In this document: positions 3,351-6,557 of the stretch, in pieces
Numbering within the stretch: position 1 is the stretch's first letter
Layout: the number at the start of each line of letters is the position of its first letter
NCBI GenBank assembly: GCA_964626795.1
Contig: CAZVIQ010000044.1
Coordinates: 1-6,557, forward strand
Length of the DNA: 6,557 bases
Source: RGIG1840 sp964626795
Lineage (GTDB): Bacteria; Bacillota_I; Bacilli_A; RF39; UBA660
Reading direction: 5' to 3'
Program-made: the position numbers and the translations under genes
Notes under the pieces: model-generated
Databases searched by the model: none
Seen by the model: only the letters and a program-made list of their open reading frames with translations
What the model was told of the DNA's origin: nothing

Positions 3351-4684
3351 AGTTTATATTTTCTAGTTATTTCTTTTGCTATTCTTTCAGCTAGTTCTTT
3401 AGTTTGCTTTGCATTTATACCTTCAACCATTACTCTTATAAGATTTTCAGTTCCTGAAGGTCTTACTAAAATTCTTCCATTTGAAGATATTTGTTTTTCA
3501 CATTCATTTATCATTTTATTTATATCTTTATCTTTACTACATAATTCTTTTCCTTCTTTACTAATTTTAACATTAATTAATACTTGAGGATATTCTTTCA
3601 TAATTAAAGCTGCTTCTTTTAAAGAAGTTTTTGTTTTCGTTAAAATATCTAAAATCTGCAACGAAGTTAATATTCCATCTCCAGTATTAGAATGTTCTTT
3701 AAATATTATATGTCCTGATGTTTCTCCACCAATTATATAATTTCCTTCTAACATTTTTTCCAATACATATCTGTCACCTACTTTAGTTGTTATAAAATAA
3801 ACATTGTTTTCTTCACAATATTTTTTTAATCCAAAATTAGACATTACTGTTCCAACTAATGTATTATTTTTTAATTTCTTATTATTTTTTAAATATTGAG
3901 TAACTATTGCTAAAACAAAATCACCATTAATTACTTTTCCATCGCTATCGACAAAAAGACATCTGTCAGCATCTCCGTCATATGCAAAACCTAAATCTGC
4001 TTTATTTTTAACAACTTCTTTAGAAAGTTTATCTAAATATAAAGAGCCACAGTTTTTATTAATGTTATAACCATCATAGTCTTTGTTTATAATTATTGCA
4101 TCCAAGTTTGTTTGATTAAAAAGAATTGAAGCTATTTCACTTGCCGAACCATTAGCGCAGTCTATAACAACTTTCATTTTATCTATTTTACTTACTGTAC
4201 CAAGTAAATAGTCAATATATTCATTCTTTAAATCTTCCTGCTTTTTATAAACTCCTATTTTACCTTCATAATCCGGAGTTTTTTTGTTAAAAATATATTT
4301 TTCTATTTTTGCTTCTAGTTCATCTGATAGTTTGAAACCATTGTTATTAAATATTTTTATTCCATTATATTCTGATGGATTATGACTTGCAGAAATCATT
4401 ATTCCTGCTAAAGCTTTATGCTTTTTTGTTAAATATGAAACCATTGGAGTAGTTGCAATACCTAAATCAACTACATCTATACCCTTACTTATTAGACCTG
4501 AAGTTAAAGCAAACATCAGCATTTCTCCAGAAATTCTTGTATCTCTTCCAATCAGCACTGTACCTTTTTTATTATTTTCATTTAAAATATATGCTGCTGC
4601 TTTACCTACTTCCATTGCAAGTTCCGGTGTTAAATCTTTATTAACTATTCCTCTTATTCCATCAGTACCAAAATATTTACTCAT
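3347..4684 (-). CDS. glmM: Phosphoglucosamine mutase
   Basis: Complete 445-residue enzyme of the alpha-D-phosphohexomutase superfamily, of usual GlmM length. It interconverts glucosamine-6-phosphate and glucosamine-1-phosphate in the cytoplasm, feeding UDP-GlcNAc for peptidoglycan. All four domains are marked: N-terminal KYFGTDGIRG (3-12), catalytic phosphoserine loop GIMISASHNP (94-103, phosphorylated Ser100), magnesium loop DGDADR (236-241), sugar-binding GGETSGH (319-325), and C-terminal phosphate loop RPSGTENLIRVM (408-419). GlmM rather than another hexomutase is indicated by length, the start KYFGTDGIRG and the SASHNP form. The start ATG 4684 overlaps the TAA of the upstream gene by one base (TAATG) with AAGGAAG 7 nt before it, so translation is probably coupled. 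It is not next to cdaA/cdaR, the usual glmM neighbours in many Bacillota. Confidence 0.96.
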   Translation of the reverse strand: MSKYFGTDGIRGIVNKDLTPELAMEVGKAAAYILNENNKKGTVLIGRDTRISGEMLMFALTSGLISKGIDVVDLGIATTPMVSYLTKKHKALAGIMISASHNPSEYNGIKIFNNNGFKLSDELEAKIEKYIFNKKTPDYEGKIGVYKKQEDLKNEYIDYLLGTVSKIDKMKVVIDCANGSASEIASILFNQTNLDAIIINKDYDGYNINKNCGSLYLDKLSKEVVKNKADLGFAYDGDADRCLFVDSDGKVINGDFVLAIVTQYLKNNKKLKNNTLVGTVMSNFGLKKYCEENNVYFITTKVGDRYVLEKMLEGNYIIGGETSGHIIFKEHSNTGDGILTSLQILDILTKTKTSLKEAALIMKEYPQVLINVKISKEGKELCSKDKDINKMINECEKQISSNGRILVRPSGTENLIRVMVEGINAKQTKELAERIAKEITRKYKL

Positions 4685-5349
4685 TATCTTACTTCCTTAT
4701 CAACTATATCTTTTTCGTCTTTTACTATTTTATTTTCTTGTATTATACCTCTGACTCTAGTTAAGGGATATACATTACTATTAGGAAATATAATGCTTCC
4801 TGGAAATAACACACTATTACATCCTACTTCCACATTACTGCCTAATATTGCACCAAATTTCCTAAGTCCAGTATCAATAATAATATCTTCATCTTTTATT
4901 TTAATATTGCTGCCATCACTCTTAAAGTTAGATAATATAACTCCTGCACCTATATGAGAGGATTCACCCAGAATTGAATCTCCCACATAATTAAAATGAG
5001 GACATTTGGCATTGTCAAAAAGTATTGAATTTTTTATTTCACTAGAATTTCCTACAACACTTTTCTTCCCTATAATAACAGACCCTCTTATGTATGCATT
5101 ATGTCTAATTTCAGCTTCTTCATCTATAATGCAAGGTCCTTTTATTGAAACATTATTATCTATTAATGCTGTTTTATGTATCCAAATATCTTCGCCAGTT
5201 TTTACATAACTCTCATCTAATGTTTTACCGAGTTCAGTTATAAAACTTTTAATATTGCTTAAAACTTCCCAGGGATAATTTATATTTTCAAATATATCTT
5301 TTGCGATTGTATAATTTAAATTAAATATATTGTTATATTTTTTATTCAT
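4684..5349 (-). CDS. Left-handed beta-helix protein, GlmU C-domain-like (putative hexapeptide acetyltransferase)
   Basis: 221 residues: a helical N-terminal segment (1-50) with a PWEVL motif, then hexapeptide repeats from about 58 to 192 forming a left-handed beta-helix. It lacks the GlmU N-terminal uridyltransferase domain. The block CPHFNYVGDSILGE (116-129) aligns with the GlmU stretch AGHLTYLGDA, and His118 falls where GlmU has its catalytic acetyltransferase His. HIGAGVILSNF (132-142) matches GlmU IGAGTITCNY, though the residues after it differ (KSDG). GAILGSNVEVGCNSVLFPG (166-184) closes the helix. Being translationally coupled to glmM, it may acetylate GlcN-1-P, the next step, or have a related sugar-nucleotide role; similar stand-alone proteins are often annotated as UDP-GlcNAc pyrophosphorylase-like without proof. 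The start is ATG 5349, with AAAGGAG 4 nt upstream. Confidence 0.8.
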   Translation of the reverse strand: MNKKYNNIFNLNYTIAKDIFENINYPWEVLSNIKSFITELGKTLDESYVKTGEDIWIHKTALIDNNVSIKGPCIIDEEAEIRHNAYIRGSVIIGKKSVVGNSSEIKNSILFDNAKCPHFNYVGDSILGESSHIGAGVILSNFKSDGSNIKIKDEDIIIDTGLRKFGAILGSNVEVGCNSVLFPGSIIFPNSNVYPLTRVRGIIQENKIVKDEKDIVDKEVR

Positions 5350-5370
5350 ACTTCTCCTTTATATAACAAT

Positions 5371-5376
5371 ATTATA
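5371..5376 (-). promoter_or_regulatory. Possible -10 for the beta-helix/glmM pair
   Basis: The minus strand carries TATAAT 21 nt before ATG 5349, in the 68-bp gap behind the amidase terminator. The -35 position (TATAGA, 17-nt spacer) is poor and the region is almost pure A/T, so chance occurrence is possible. A promoter is expected here because the upstream unit ends in a terminator. Confidence 0.35.
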
Positions 5377-5417
5377 ATAATATATCTTTAAATTCTATAA
5401 ATTTTATTAAATTTTAC

Positions 5418-5441
5418 AAAAAAAAGTGATTTTAATCACTT
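5418..5441 (-). terminator. Intrinsic terminator of the LysM amidase gene
   Basis: The minus strand forms AAGTGAT-TAAA-ATCACTT (7-bp perfect stem, 4-nt loop; 5441-5424), followed by a run of at least six T. The stem begins within the last two bases of the amidase TAA codon. It separates the amidase from the glmM unit. Confidence 0.85.
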
Positions 5442-6557
5442 ATTTAGTTGGTATTAATAGTTCTTGATCTATAGATAAAAGGGTTCCGCTTAAGTTGTTT
5501 ATTGTTTTTATATCATTTACAGTTGTTCCATATTTTTGCGCAATAGTCCATAGTGAATCTCCTTTTTTAACTGTATAGGTTGTATAATTACTTGTTCCTG
5601 GTATGTACAACACTTGCCCTATCTGTAATAAATAGCTATCTAGATTATTTGCTTTTTTAATATCATCTACTGTAACTCCATATTTGTTTGCAATACTATA
5701 TAAGTTGTCTCCGGATTTTACTACATAACTTATTCCTTGTGGCGTTTCTTTTGGAACTTCTTCAATCTCTGTAGTGCTAACTGGTATAAATATTTTTTGT
5801 CCTATAGATAATGTATCTGAAGTAAGATTATTTGCTTTCTTTAAATTATCTACACTTATTCCGTAAGAAGTAGCAATTTTGTATAAGGTATCTCCACTTT
5901 TTACTATATAATCAATTCCTTCAGTTTCTTTTTCAACTATATCAATAGTTCCTTCTTTAGGAATTAAAAGCTGCTGATTTATTTGTAAACCACTTCCACT
6001 TAAATTATTTATTTTCATTAATGTATCGACAGTTGTATTATACTTATTTGCAACGCTCCATAATGAATCTCCTTTTACTACTGTATAAATAAGATAATCT
6101 TCCGGTAGTTTCTCTTCAGTCTGTTTAACCTTTAAGGTATCTCCAACTTTTATTACATTACTTGTTAAATTATTTAAAGATTTTAATTCATCTACTGTTA
6201 AACCATATTCATTTGCAATACTCCATAATGAATCTCCTTTTACTACTGTGTAATAATCACTTCCAGCTGGAGCGACATAAGTTTTATTAGCATAATCTGC
6301 TACAGCTCTAACAACAGCTTCAGCATATTCTTCATAATTATTCTTTAATTGATTTACATCATCTTTAGGACTATCTAAAAAGCCATATTCAACAATTAAT
6401 GCTTCAGTATTAGGAGTGTTTCTATGAATAAAATAATAATCTTTAACTGGATTACTTGGTAATCTTTGCTGATAATATTTTCTAATATTTTGTCCTTCTT
6501 TTTCTAATTCTTCAGTTATTTTTCTTGGAAGAGTTGAATTACTTCTTAAAGCATATA
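5440..6557 (-). CDS. N-acetylmuramoyl-L-alanine amidase (Amidase_3) with five C-terminal LysM domains, 5' end beyond window
   Basis: The open frame runs from the right edge to TAA 5440; 371 residues are visible. Residues 1-90 are the C-terminal part of an Amidase_3 domain, a zinc enzyme that cuts the bond between MurNAc and the L-Ala stem peptide. NTEALIVEYGFLDSPKD (49-65) is the classic final motif with catalytic Glu56, followed by the helix YAEAVVRAVADYA. Five LysM peptidoglycan-binding domains follow, at about 101-143, 156-199, 215-258, 276-319 and 326-369, each opening with Y-V-K-x-GD-(S/T/N)-L and most closing in a LxIP-type strand. An internal ATG at 6018 lies inside LysM 2 and is not the true start. 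The signal peptide and the zinc ligands expected upstream lie outside the window. It is probably secreted and wall-bound, for cell separation or turnover. Catalytic domain first and LysM last is a common arrangement. Confidence 0.92.
   Translation of the reverse strand, partial: YALRSNSTLPRKITEELEKEGQNIRKYYQQRLPSNPVKDYYFIHRNTPNTEALIVEYGFLDSPKDDVNQLKNNYEEYAEAVVRAVADYANKTYVAPAGSDYYTVVKGDSLWSIANEYGLTVDELKSLNNLTSNVIKVGDTLKVKQTEEKLPEDYLIYTVVKGDSLWSVANKYNTTVDTLMKINNLSGSGLQINQQLLIPKEGTIDIVEKETEGIDYIVKSGDTLYKIATSYGISVDNLKKANNLTSDTLSIGQKIFIPVSTTEIEEVPKETPQGISYVVKSGDNLYSIANKYGVTVDDIKKANNLDSYLLQIGQVLYIPGTSNYTTYTVKKGDSLWTIAQKYGTTVNDIKTINNLSGTLLSIDQELLIPTK
6056..6249 (-). repeat. Near-identical DNA in LysM 1 and LysM 2 (29-bp exact direct repeat, 165-bp period)
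   Basis: The 29 bases at 6056-6084 and at 6221-6249 are identical and encode the opening YTVVKGDSLWS of LysM 2 and LysM 1. The other LysM modules share the protein motif but not the exact DNA. This points to a recent tandem duplication or gene conversion of one LysM module. Confidence 0.8.

Noticed and set aside
5440..6018. A separate 192-aa LysM protein starting at ATG 6018
   Set aside because: The ATG is in the middle of LysM 2. The same frame continues upstream without a stop through LysM 1 and the amidase domain to the window edge.

Overview
The window is strongly AT-rich. It uses TAA for every visible stop and TGG for Trp (read by its own tRNA-Trp(CCA)), and it carries peptidoglycan genes typical of low-GC Gram-positive bacteria: glmM, a LysM amidase and a CwlJ/SleB-type hydrolase. 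This suggests a Bacillota genome, perhaps a gut Bacilli or Clostridia lineage. The exact taxon cannot be read from the sequence, and the genetic code looks standard.

Layout. Right half (about 3347-6557, minus strand) is chromosomal housekeeping: the C-terminal part of an amidase with five LysM domains running off the right edge and ending in an intrinsic terminator, then a two-gene unit of a stand-alone left-handed beta-helix protein (GlmU C-domain-like) and glmM, overlapping at TAATG. A plus-strand cwlJ-like gene (2928-3350) converges on glmM, the two stop codons sharing TTAA. Upstream of cwlJ and divergent from it lies tRNA-Trp (2786-2856, minus) with its own promoter.

Left half (1-2785, minus strand, downstream of the tRNA) is the unusual part: a one-directional row of five small unrelated accessory genes. 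In transcription order these are cassette 1, an unrecognised 195-aa protein; cassette 2, a GNAT acetyltransferase; cassette 3, an unrecognised ~200-aa protein; cassette 4, a 53-aa stump of a nucleotidyltransferase-like protein; and cassette 5, a nucleoside-phosphorylase-family protein running off the left edge. They are separated by copies of an 80-bp repeat. The repeat has two halves. The P half (56 bp) holds a TGnTATAAT extended -10 promoter overlapping a TATCAA-N5-TTGATA dyad, only 15-18 nt before the start codon. The H half (about 28 bp) holds a small hairpin and sits just behind each gene's stop codon. Each unit is therefore P-gene-H. The first P half begins exactly at the TGCCA 3' end of tRNA-Trp, and the H halves end in the same TGCCA, so the tRNA terminus behaves like the first junction of the array.

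Two junctions look like later deletions: one removed the P half of cassette 3, leaving TGCCATAAT, and one fused the stump of cassette 4 to the promoter tail of cassette 5. No integrase, transposase or recombinase is visible. I interpret the left half as a tRNA-docked, promoter-bearing gene-cassette array of unknown mechanism. That is inference from the repeat architecture and needs comparison with related genomes.
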